The position numbers and the translations under genes were made by a program. Source: Chara braunii (Eukaryota; Streptophyta; Charophyceae; Charales; Characeae). Taken from it: 32,896 nucleotides of DNA. The stretch lies in assembly GCA_003427395.1 (NCBI GenBank), contig BFEA01000527.1, positions 1,028,685 to 1,061,580 on the forward strand. Reading direction: 5' to 3'. Positions 19,975 to 29,043 of the stretch are shown piece after piece. The notes beneath the pieces are model-generated. The model searched no databases. It saw only the letters and a list, made by a program, of their open reading frames with translations, and was not told where the DNA came from. Numbering within the stretch: the first letter of the stretch is position 1; each line of letters starts with the position of its first letter.

Positions 19975-20248
19975 AGAAGCTTCCCTCAGATTCTCTGTCC
20001 CTCTCTCTCAATCACTGTTGCGGTACGTGCTCTCTCGCGCGCAGACACGCATACACACTACCACACGCTCTCACTTGCTCTCCCCAAACACTTTGCGTTC
20101 GCTAGTATGTGTGCTCGCGCCCACTGTCCGGCGTCAGCGGGACGTTAGTCCAAAAGGGCGCCTCTTCATGAATGAACTTTGATCTGTTAGTTCACTATTA
20201 AGTATTAATTAATCCAGTTAAGCAGCGATTGGAAGTCAAGCATGCACT
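19975..20248 (-). promoter_or_regulatory. Presumed leader and promoter region of the F-box gene
   Basis: The sense strand next to the ATG is GA-rich (GAGAGAGAGGGACAGAG), typical of plant 5' UTRs. No convincing TATA box is seen; an AT-rich patch (TTAATTAATACTTAATAG) lies about 225-245 nt upstream of the ATG. Assignment is by position only. Confidence 0.25.
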
Positions 20249-20734
20249 AGAATTGAACACTTCATCCAGCGGCCTAACTCAGTTGGTAAGGCTCGCAAGT
20301 GGCATTCAAGAGGTCGTGGGTTCAATCCCCACTGCAATCCCCATCGGCCTCATGTACCTTCCTGGGCATGCTTGGCGCCCGCCACCTACAGATAGACCAC
20401 TGGATCCCCCGATCGGCATTGGGCAGAGTCTGCTGATGTTCGAAGGGGAGGGGACCACCACCTGAGGGCAGGCATAGGGATTGGTCCGGATGGCATGGTC
20501 CCTGATGCTACCGGCTGTCCCCTAGCCGGTATCGCCCACCTGCAGGTCGGGAGCAGCCCCCGCATCCATGTTCTCTCGTGAACACGGTTCTGGCTGCTAC
20601 GGGGCTCCCCATATGCCTACAATTAGGAGTAGTGGTAGGTAGGTAGGTAGGTAGTGTGAGGTGAAATTGAGAGAAGAATATAGCTTTAGAAAAAAAAAGA
20701 AAAAAAAAAGAGAAAAAAAGAATTGAGCAGTTCA
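20249..20734 (+). mobile_element. tRNA-derived SINE with probable target-site duplications
   Basis: A box-A-like TAACTCAGTTGG (20275-20286) and box-B-like GGTTCAATCCC (20319-20329), spaced by 32 nt, form a tRNA-related head with a perfect T-arm (GTGGG/CCCAC, 20316-20332). The rest of the cloverleaf is degenerate, and the GGTCGTGGGTTC section resembles tRNA-Lys. An unrelated body follows, with an 8-bp hairpin (20509-20531) and (GGTA)n near 20632-20654. An A-rich tail lies at about 20691-20720. The flanks AGAATTGAACACTTCA (20249-20264) and AGAATTGAGCAGTTCA (20719-20734) match at 14 of 16 positions. Element length without duplications is about 454 bp. It would be transcribed by RNA polymerase III and mobilised by a LINE partner. 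Confidence 0.75.
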
Positions 20735-22258
20735 GGGGTGTGCCAGACCAGGCAATGACGTGCCAATCCTCACGTTAAACCACCAGTACCTGGCCCAGCT
20801 ATCGGCCGCGGCGCTTCACATATACGCGCCGCGCCATTTGGGCTTCGGCCTGCTGGACCGCATTGGCTGGAGGCCGCAGGCAAAACGCAAAAGAAAATTG
20901 CGACGGCGGTTCGGCAGGACTTGGCGCGCAGCGTGCTGGGAGGCTCGGATTCAATAGCTGAGAGAGGTACTGGTGGTTTAATTGCTCAGCTGAGAGGCAT
21001 CAGGACAGAGTTCCGTTTGGGACTGGAGCTGTGCCTAGTGTATTTCGCTTTCACTGAGGCCTCAGCTAAGCTGGCTGATGCTGTCAGCATTTTTTCTCCA
21101 GGAATCTGCAGCCTTCCCAAAAAAATCTGATAGAGGCATTTTTCTGGGCCACCGATTGGCTGATAGAGGCACCAGGAATCTGCAGCCTCCCCCCCCCCTA
21201 AAAAAAAAAGAAAAAAAAAGAATCGGCAGCGGCAGTTTTGGAATTTACTAATGGGACAAAATAGGCTCTGAGCTACGAGCCTGGCAAATAGATCAGACAG
21301 GGGGAAAATTTGGGCGCCAAGAAGGGCAGTCAGAGTTGGATATAGGGAGGGAATAGGAGACTTAATGAGGATCCGCCGGATGAGCAAGCAGCTGGACTAT
21401 ATCTGCAGGTTGGAGCACAGCCTGAGGCATCTTTGCTATTTTGGGACGTCCGGCTGGTCCAACTGGCAAGTTGGGCACCGAACTCCCTCCGCTCGACTGC
21501 GCTAAGGCAAAAGCATTCCGGTACCTGGTTGATCAGCAAGGGCAAGGATTCAGTTGCCTGAGGAAGGTTTTCACTTTTCTCGAGCTAAGGACTCAAATTT
21601 TCGAAGACTGTCTGGAGGTAAGTTCATCTCTTCTCTCACATTCACGAGGGCGCACTGTGAGTCGTAAACTTAAAGAGGAAGGTCTTCGCCTTGCGGCCTG
21701 CCAAGCTTGGCTGAAGGATAGTCGGCCGTAATTGTCTTCTCCTTAAGTTAAGGTCTTCCTTAAGATACGATCTAAGGCTTCTTCTTTCTTTTCTCCTGAT
21801 CTAACTAATTGAAACTAAGTCAGTCTGGGAGCGGAAGTTAGAATAGCCGGGTCTCCATTTGAGATGGAACGGAAGGGCAAAATGTTTACTCTGGTGGGTT
21901 AGGGTAAGGTACTTGGGCGGGTGAAGGCAGGAGCCATGACCCAATCAACTGGACGGTTTGCGATAGCTCAAGGGAGAATAGAAGAGGTGGGAGGATGATA
22001 GAAGTGTTGCACCGGGGCTTGGGACTCGGATGAAGCCAGCAGCCAGAGATGTGGGAAAACGAGGATAGTACGATTGAGCAAGGATAGACGAAACACAGGA
22101 CTAGAGTTGCCTGGCAGAAGAAGCAGGACGAAGGACTAACCGGGGAACAGCTCACGCTGCGACGAGGGAGGGCTACAATTGCTTGGAAATGATAGACAGC
22201 CGATAGTATCTGGAGGAAGAAGGAGTACGATCATGGGTCGCACGCTTCATTTCAATAA
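20735..22258. other. Unassigned; possible exon-like fragment near 21.4-21.6 kb
   Basis: No domain is recognised. A GC-rich part (20740-20960) gives way to A-rich and C-rich runs near 21186-21222. A stretch of about 60 codons (21441-21619) reads without stops and ends at a canonical donor-like GGAG|GTAAGT (21616-21624), so it could be an exon or exon relic. The reading frame is closed just upstream by TGA and no acceptor is convincing. Confidence 0.25.
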
Positions 22259-23029
22259 ATGGGGGACTACTTGTCGAAGGAGCGAAGGATTCTAGATTTT
22301 GGAGGAAGACCGACTGCGCTTCCGCCTCTGCCTTGCTTCTTCAAGAATGACGCCTTGGAGAAGTTGTTGGAGGTAGTGAATAGGGTAGATGATAGCGTTA
22401 GGGAAAACGAGGAGACACTCTCCTTTAGTGGAAGGCTCGCTGGATTCCTAGTCCTACACAGGGAGGAAGGGACTCTGTCTCTACCAACCGATGCTGGTCT
22501 ACTAGAAGCATGGGATATGACTTTGATAAGAAAGAGGAAGTATGCTATGGGGTGGGCGAAGAAGACGAGGAAGGATAAGCTCCTAGCCAACTACCTAGGT
22601 ACGCGGAACTTTTGCTACTTCGATGCTGAAAAGTCGGTTTGGGTAGTCAACAAAAAATTTTGGACCAGGGCAAGGGACGATTGGTTGCTAGGTCATATTC
22701 TGGGATTCTCTACCCGATCCATTAAACACGGGAAGATGATCGTCAATCTGAATGAAGAACATCTTGCCGAGCTCCGGTCCGCAGGAAAGGAAGGTAGGGA
22801 TCGGAGTACGGACGAGAGGAAGTGCGTTTTTCTGGCAATAGGGATTTTACTGAATGTAACGGGAATTAGGAAGGAACTCATCGAGAGTCTGAGGAAGGTG
22901 GGGAGAGGGGGAAGTGAGGCGGCACAAATCAAAGAGTTCGTCCTTCGCGCCGCTAACTACAATGATGGGGCAGCAACAAACCTTGTCTCTTGGTATTGTC
23001 GGGCCCAGATGTGTGGATCATGGAATTAG
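22259..23029 (+). CDS. Unidentified 256-residue ORF
   Basis: The ORF starts at ATG 22259, directly after an in-frame TAA (22256), so the start cannot be further upstream in this frame. ATG 22233 in another frame (MGRTLHFNKWG) could be an older start joined by a frameshift near 22265. The protein is mixed alpha-type and basic (RKRKYAMGWAKKTRKDKL at about residues 91-108), with Trp-rich FDAEKSVWVVNKKFWTRA and a leucine/valine helix, LAIGILLNVTG. There is no signal peptide, no CCHC motif and no known catalytic motif. A chance 256-codon ORF is improbable (about 5 in a million per start with random bases), so coding descent is likely. Coding-like sequence continues in other frames to 23358. A transposon protein or lineage-specific gene are both possible. 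Confidence 0.45.
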   Translation: MGDYLSKERRILDFGGRPTALPPLPCFFKNDALEKLLEVVNRVDDSVRENEETLSFSGRLAGFLVLHREEGTLSLPTDAGLLEAWDMTLIRKRKYAMGWAKKTRKDKLLANYLGTRNFCYFDAEKSVWVVNKKFWTRARDDWLLGHILGFSTRSIKHGKMIVNLNEEHLAELRSAGKEGRDRSTDERKCVFLAIGILLNVTGIRKELIESLRKVGRGGSEAAQIKEFVLRAANYNDGAATNLVSWYCRAQMCGSWN

Positions 23030-23358
23030 CCGCTAGTAAGGAAGGACGATCCTTCTCGATGGGGAGGAGAGTGGGCGCTGCTTTGTACGATTAAACGAGG
23101 AAGGAGGCAGCAACAACGCGGTCGATCTCGTTGAAGCCCTGGACTACTCGACCGAGGGTGCGGGAGCGAAGTTCCTACGGATGATTTGGACATCGACGAA
23201 GAGGCGGGATGAAAGATCTGCACCGGGGAATGAATGCATAAGAATTTGGATCGCCACCACGGTCTCATAATTTGGCTCGTCCAAGGCAGTTTCAATCGAT
23301 AGCCTGGGAGTAATGGCGAATGAGATATTCTTCGGTGGTCTGACTAGGAGATTTAAGT
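23030..23358 (+). pseudogene. Frame-broken continuation of the 22.26-kb ORF
   Basis: Beyond TAG 23027 two further open frames look coding. From about 22999 one frame reads SGPDVWIMELAASKEG and on to a TAA near 23092. From about 23058 another reads LNEEGGSNNAVDLVEALDYS through FLRMIWTSTKRRDE to TAA 23268, and the same frame goes on (SSKAVSIDSLGVMANEIFFGG) to TGA 23356. The frames step in one direction (2, 1, 0), as two small indels would cause. I infer the ORF is the 5' part of a gene of about 360 codons that has decayed. Introns are an alternative. Confidence 0.35.
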
Positions 23359-24980
23359 GAGAAAATCAGAATCTTAATTGTATGAAGGGAGGGATCAGTC
23401 GGACCCTAAAAATTCAGGGCAAGAGGAAATTCTTAGATTAGGAAGCGTCTGAGGATTCACAAACAATCATGGGATGTGGAGTCTGACGACTTACTTGAGT
23501 AACACTAACTCACTCTCAAAAAGAAGTATTTTCAGTATCGTTGGAGTTAGTCGAAGCGTACATTTTCCACTCTTACCTTCGAGATAAACTGCTAACTGAC
23601 TTCGACTGGGATAAAAAATGGGGCAAATAGTGCTTATCTGACTAGGTGAACGGACTTGCTTCCTCGAAGCGGTATCCCAGGACACTTGTTTGCCTAAGCA
23701 TCGACGGAGTAGATCACTCAAGGAGTAGTGGGAATTAAAAGTCGGTTTGTCCACTGGTTTGGTAACTTGCTCTTCCCATGTTTGTTCGATTGCATTAGAG
23801 GATTTGCTCCAAAAAGGAAAATCGGTCGTTCACTTGCCTCAGAGCAATCTTTGTTTTTTTTATATATTTTTTTGGCGTTAATCTGTCGTACTTTCTTACA
23901 AAGTTTTGATGATCTTAGGCAATCGTTTAAAGGTACTTACCCTATAAGTAGGGTTTATTCAGTGTTGTTTGAATTTGTCTCAAAGATAATTCTTAACTGA
24001 GTTGGTCTAAGTTTCGGGGAAGGCAAAATGAAGTACTTGTCTGACTAGGCAGACAAACTTCTTTTTCAAGGAGTTCTAATCCCGCCAAGAGTGGTATCCC
24101 AGAACTGTTCTTTACTCAAGCATTTCCTGAGGTACATCGAGTAATAGGAGTTAGGGATTGGCTTTTTATGGTTTGGGTAAGTTAAACTTGCTCTTACCAA
24201 GAGTTTTGTTTTGCTTTGAAGAAGAGATTCGGTCCATGACTCGCTTTGAAGCAAACTTCTCTGAAATTTGTGTGTTGATGCTTGAATCTTTTAAACCACA
24301 CCTCTTGAACTCGCCTTCTCAAGGAGATTGAATTCCGCCAGAGAAGGCATCCCGAAACTGTTTTATTTAGGTTGAGTGTCTCCAGAGGTAGAACATTGAA
24401 TAAATATTCAAAATTCGGGTTAAATTTTCCTATTCAATGGTTTTGTTAGTCTTGCTTGCATCACTAACTTTGTTTCTCTACGAAGAAAGAAGGATTATCG
24501 CCTAGTTTCAAAAAAATTTCGTTTTTTCAAAATTTACTTTTCAATCCGTTGTGGTTTTCCTAGCCGACCACGATATTTATATCCGAGGAACAAAGGTTGA
24601 TATCGCTTATTCGAGTAGGGCGACTCAATTTAGGAGAATTTTTAAGTACATGGGATGGCTTGTCATATTCTTCACAATTACAAATTTTAGTCTAGGGCTC
24701 TTAAGGGTAAACAGGAAGTGAGTATTCGTGTATTCCACATTGATAAATCCGCTCTTGAAAGTAAAAACTCAAGAGGTATTGCATTGCAACTCGTGGTGCT
24801 TTGCAACCCATCCCAATCGACAAAAAAAAAAAAACACGCTTCGGTTTCCTAGGTAAAGCAATCTCGATTCTCGAGCAAACTAAGTAGATTCGTGATTTTT
24901 TTTTAAAAGGGGGGAAAAAAAAAAAAAAGTCCAGAGATCTGCTTCAAGTTTATTATCATTCTACGCATGATAACTTCAAA
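23359..24980. repeat. AT-rich region with three diverged ~150-170 bp repeats
   Basis: Three related blocks lie at about 23639-23785, 24041-24215 and 24290-24475. Shared landmarks are a TCAAGGAG-like phrase, G(T/C)GGTATCCCAGxAC or GCATCCCGAAACTG, a TCAAGCAT/GAGGTA section, and GGTTTGG/GGTTTTG followed by CTTGCT. They carry no protein domain. Homopolymer runs lie near 24822-24835 and 24898-24928. The block spacing is irregular (about 400 and 250 bp). Confidence 0.45.
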
Positions 24981-24984
24981 AGAC

Positions 24985-25777
24985 AATGTAGTTAATATAT
25001 ATATATGTACAGGGTTGTCGGCGTTCGGGACTGGCCGAACGCCCGGACCCGAACGCCCGAACGTACGGGACACCTTCGGAAGGCGTTCGGTCGTTCAGGC
25101 CGAACGTGGACCCAAAAAAAAAAAAAAAAAAAAAAAAAAAATCGAACAATTCCGAAAAACAAATATGTTATGGAGAAAAATAAACTAAACAACATTTGCA
25201 TGGGCACAACATCCAAATTCTTTACCAAATTTGAATTACAAATCAAATAGAGAAAATAAACACTACGATAAAAATAAAAAAAAAATAAAAAGAGAATTAA
25301 AATGAGTGAATGTGTCAGCACCTTTTCAACACCGCCATCTATGCCGATTCTTAATTATTTTTTGGCATTGACAAATGCCCAGAAAATTGACAGATTTGTT
25401 GTTTACATAATCAATAACTCGTTAAAAATGTTTCAAGAAATAATAAAATTTTGTAGGCCCTGAAATAAAGTGAAAATAAAAAGTTAAAAGTGAAAAAAAA
25501 CAAAACAGTGAGTGGGCGAGAACGTTTTGACACCCCCATCTTTGACGATTTTTATTGTTTTTTTGGCTTAGCATAATGGGTTCAACATTTACAGGCGTGT
25601 AGGTTACATCATAGTGAACTCACAAAAAAAAATCCAGAAAAAACAACTTATTTTTAGGCTCCGAAGCAATTTTTGGTGGAGGCTAAACCTAGAGGTCTTC
25701 GGCCCGCGAACGGGACCCCGAACGCCCGAACGTTCGGGGGCCAGCCCGAGGGCCCCCGAACATTCGGTCAGGTAACC

Positions 25778-25778
<1 letters not shown>
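24985..25778 (+). repeat. R1 repeat, copy F
   Basis: It begins with a short AT core (about 24995-25006) and ACAGGGTTGTCGGCGTTCGG, the second GC block of a unit, ending CCGAACGTGGACC. An A30 tract, two half-units and the first GC block follow. The hairpin here uses TTCG in place of TACG: arms 25726-25742 and 25751-25767 pair at 16 of 17 positions around an 8-nt loop. GGTAACCCTGTAT leads into the long AT tract. Confidence 0.75.
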
Positions 25779-25851
<73 letters not shown>

Positions 25852-25853
25852 TN

Positions 25854-25898
<45 letters not shown>

Positions 25899-25996
25899 TA
25901 CCGGGCAGTTCTATTTGTGACGATATATATATATATACATTTATATATATATATCTATTTGACGATATATATGTATATATATATATATATATTTAC
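25779..25996. repeat. Long (AT)n tract with embedded 29-bp module and an N
   Basis: AT dinucleotides continue with rare G/C interruptions and an N at about 25853. The 29-bp module at 25898-25926 is the reverse complement (28/29) of 7141-7169. A second TTGACGATATAT follows near 25959. Length is probably unreliable in the assembly. Confidence 0.85.
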
Positions 25997-26736
25997 ATAT
26001 AGGGTTGGAGGCGTTCAAGGCGGGCCGAATGCCCGAACCCGAACGCCCGAACGTTCGGCACCCCCTCTTGACGCGTTACCAAATTCTTTACCAAATTTGA
26101 AAATCTGAAAACTAAATAATGAAAATCTGAACAAAAATATATGTTATGCAGAAGAATAAACTGAACAACATTTGCCTCAACGTTACGTCCAAATTCTTTA
26201 CCAAATTTGAAATAAAAATCAAATACTAAAAATAAATAATAATAATGAAAATTAGAAAAAATAAAACGAGAATGAAATTATTAAGTGGGCGAGCAGGTTT
26301 TTGACACCGCCATCTTTGGCGATTCTTCATTTTTTTTTTGTTGCGAAAAATTCCATGAAAATTGTTATATGCGTACCTGACATAATAGAGAATCTACAAA
26401 TAAAGTTTGAAAAAATAATAAAATTTTTTATGCCCCAAAAGAAAGGAAAAACAAAAAGTAAAAAGAGAGAAAAGACAAATTAGTAGGTGGGCAAGCAAGT
26501 TTTGACACCACCATCTTTGCCGATTTTTCATTTTTGTTTGGCTACACAAAATGGCTTCAAAATTTAGAGGGAGATACGTTGCATCAGAGAGAACTCACGA
26601 AAAAAAATTTAGAAAACAATAATAATACTTAGGTCCAAAAATAGTTTTTTGCGGCGTCCGAACCCCTTTAAGTTCGGGCCCCGTACGGGGACCCGAACGC
26701 CCGAACGTTCAGGGGTCAGCTTAGGGGCCTCCGTAC
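25997..26736 (+). repeat. R1 repeat, copy G
   Basis: The second GC block (GGCGTTCAAGGCGGGCCGAATGCC with compensating changes against other copies) is followed by the body without its usual A-tract. A 20-bp piece, AATTCTTTACCAAATTTGAA, is duplicated at about 26082 and 26191. Half-unit cores lie near 26305 and 26505. It ends with a GC block whose hairpin is degraded, then AT repeats. It belongs to the same subfamily as copy D. Confidence 0.7.
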
Positions 26737-26974
26737 ATATATTGTATATATATATATATATATAAAATATACATTGGAGGGAAGAACATGTTATTCATTA
26801 AAATAAGACATTACATTATGTCTATTTTCTAACGAATTCATTTTTGGTTGTAGCCTAAGCAACGTAGGCACGCTCATCCAGAACGGGACTGTCTGTGCAT
26901 TGTTTGCCTGCCCTCCCTTCTTCCCACCCCTACCTTCTCTTTCCTTTTCTCGGTCCTACGGACTGCGGTCTTCG
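26737..26974. other. Upstream region of retroelement 2; LTR not identified
   Basis: After a short AT tract the sequence is unique, then pyrimidine-rich (CCTGCCCTCCCTTCTTCCC near 26908). If retroelement 2 has a 5' LTR remnant or leader it should be here, but I found neither a PBS matching a known tRNA end nor a second copy of this sequence near 32.5 kb. Confidence 0.3.
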
Positions 26975-27184
26975 GACACGTCAGCAGAGTGCCACGTCAC
27001 CAAAGTGCCACGTCAGCACAAGTGCCACGTCAGCACAAGTGCCACGTCAACACAGTGACACGTCAGCAGAGTGACACGTCATTAAAGTGCCACGTCAGCA
27101 GAGTGCCACGTCATCACAGGCCCACGTCAGCAGAGTGCCACGTCAGCCGAGTGCCATGTAAGTCGAGTGCCACGTCAGCAACAA
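26975..27184 (+). repeat. 13-unit 16-17 bp minisatellite carrying ACGTCA
   Basis: The consensus unit is GCCACGTCAGCAGAGT. Thirteen consecutive units are present, two of 17 bp. Twelve keep CACGTCA; only the twelfth unit (near 27153) is changed to CATGTAAG. ACGTCA/CCACGTCA cores are recognised by plant bZIP factors of the TGA and related groups, and the array ends just 18 nt before the gag ATG of retroelement 2. It may act as an enhancer, or be a neutral tandem repeat in the leader. Unit length and absence of unique spacers exclude a CRISPR array. Confidence 0.85.
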
Positions 27185-27202
27185 CGTGTAGCCGGACACT
27201 AA

Positions 27203-29043
27203 ATGCGCCGCAGCCAACGATTGGCAGAGCGCGAATCCAAGGCAGCCAAGCCCCAACAGGGATCCAAGGCACCACAGATCCCGCGCAAGCGACACACAGC
27301 CATGGCTGCAGCCGACCATGCCGACAACAACATGTCGGGCAGTCCCAAGAGGCCAATTCCCCCTCCTGTGCCAGTTCAACGGGCAGATGAAGACGCACTC
27401 ACGTTTCTCGAGCGTCTCCAACAGTATATGGAGACCACTGCCACCGGACTCCGCACATGGGAGAAGGAGGATGCCGCCCGACGGGAAGCCATCCGACTCC
27501 AGCAAGAAGCGGAACAGGCAGCACGTCAGAAGGCCGTTGTCGACTCTGCAGCAGTCGCACGGCAGCAGCAGCAGCAGCTAGAGGCAAGTCAGACTCAGGC
27601 GTGGTTCCAGGCTGCCATGAACCTTCTCAACGAAGAAGCCGCATACGGCAGTGTACTTCGACAGCAGCACTCCGAGCAATTGAGGAACAAGAAGAACCAA
27701 CCGAGGATGAGAGAAACAGGGAAACTACAACAATCTTGATTGAGAACCTGTTGTACACGTGCAATTGGCAGCAACGTGAACTGTTGGCTGTACGGCAGGT
27801 ACTCATCCGCCATGAAGGCCACTTCAAGGCAATGGATCAGAACATAACTGCCCTGCAGGCCGATACCGACATGCTGAATGCCGCCGACAGCCAACAGCAG
27901 GCCATCAACGACCGACAGCAGGACTCCGTCGATGCCGGGATGGCACTACTGTCCGCAGTCGAGTCACGGGGCGGTGCAGTTTCAAACAGCAGCCCATCTT
28001 TGGCCGCACAAGCCAAACAACTCGATGAGCGGATCAATCACATCGTCGCATCCCTTGGCGACATCGGCAAGTTTGCCGGAATCTCGACAGTCAGCAGTCA
28101 GTTGCAGACGCTCAGCGATTAAGTCCAGCAACGAGCAGCAACCAAGGAATGGAAGATGCAAAACTTCAAGATCGAGAAGTTCGACGATTACCATAAGACG
28201 GATCCGCTGCAATGGTGGATGGCATTCAACGCAGAGGCCGACGTACATCATACTCCGCCCTTACGGTGGATGGACGCATTGTACCTCCAACTTATAGGCG
28301 GGGCGCAAGCATTCATGACACACATGGTCGTCACGCTCGAATGTACCATCACCACCCTCCACACGAAGATCACGTGGGAGGAGTTTGAAAAGAAGTGGAA
28401 GACCCGGTTCATGGTGAACAATGACAAGCGTCACGCCTTGAACAAGATCTTCCACATCTTCCAGGGCCAACAACCTTCGCGGGAATGGCTGACGGAGCGG
28501 AAAAGACTCGTCGCCACCCCGGAGTTGAACCTACCGTTCGACTCAATCCGATGCGAGTTCTTCGCCCGATCTTGCGACGCCTTGACATCTGCCCTCAGCA
28601 GAGAATTCGAGTATAAGAACTTTGACGACATGATCGCCAAAGCTACAAAACTTATACAATTTAACCGGCGTGCGGCTAATGAGACCCTCCAACAACTCGG
28701 TTATGTGGAGAAACGAAAGGGACAACGGACGCCGAAAGTAGCAGCAGTCCATCAAGGAACAAGTGAGGACCACTCAGCCACTTCTACATCAAGTGACGGA
28801 GATGTGGCGGCAGCGATACCACCGGAACGCTCAAGACCCCGAGGGGGAGAACAAAAGGCGAAACCAGCGTCGGCGGATGGAGCACGACAGACACCATGCA
28901 TGAAATTTCGCATCACCGAAGAAATATTCAAATTACGGCAGAAATGGGGATGTTGTTTGTGGTGCAACAACACCAAACACATCACTAGCGCCTGCCTCGA
29001 CAAGGACAAGGAGAATGTCAAACGTCCGGGCTTGGGAAACTGA
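27203..29043 (+). pseudogene. gag: gag of retroelement 2 (broken)
   Basis: The start is ATG 27203 (MRRSQRLAERES), 18 nt after the ACGTCA array; ATG 27302 is an alternative. Residues 60-130 are Ala/Gln/Glu-rich coiled coil. A frameshift near 27640-27665 leads into RAIEEQEEPTEDERN, and a second coiled-coil stretch (28020-28118) ends at in-frame TAA 28120. The same frame then holds the capsid-like core: NFKIEKFDDYHKTDPLQWW, TWEEFEKKWKTRFMV and a helical part ending near 28700. A CCHC knuckle follows at 28954-28995 (CLWCNNTKHITSAC, with Asn where Gly is usual). The stop is at 29041. It would assemble the virus-like particle; the breaks prevent a full product. Confidence 0.85.

Noticed and set aside
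20265-20345. Functional tRNA gene
   Set aside because: Box A, box B and the T-arm are present, but no clean acceptor stem or anticodon arm can be drawn, and the body, tail and target duplications indicate a SINE.
23650-24100. Met-tRNA-type primer-binding site at TGGTATCCCAG
   Set aside because: It matches only the first seven bases of the usual TGGTATCAGAGC site, and no LTR end or gag lies around it.
26975-27184. CRISPR array
   Set aside because: Units are 16-17 bp, contiguous and without unique spacers, and the setting is eukaryotic.
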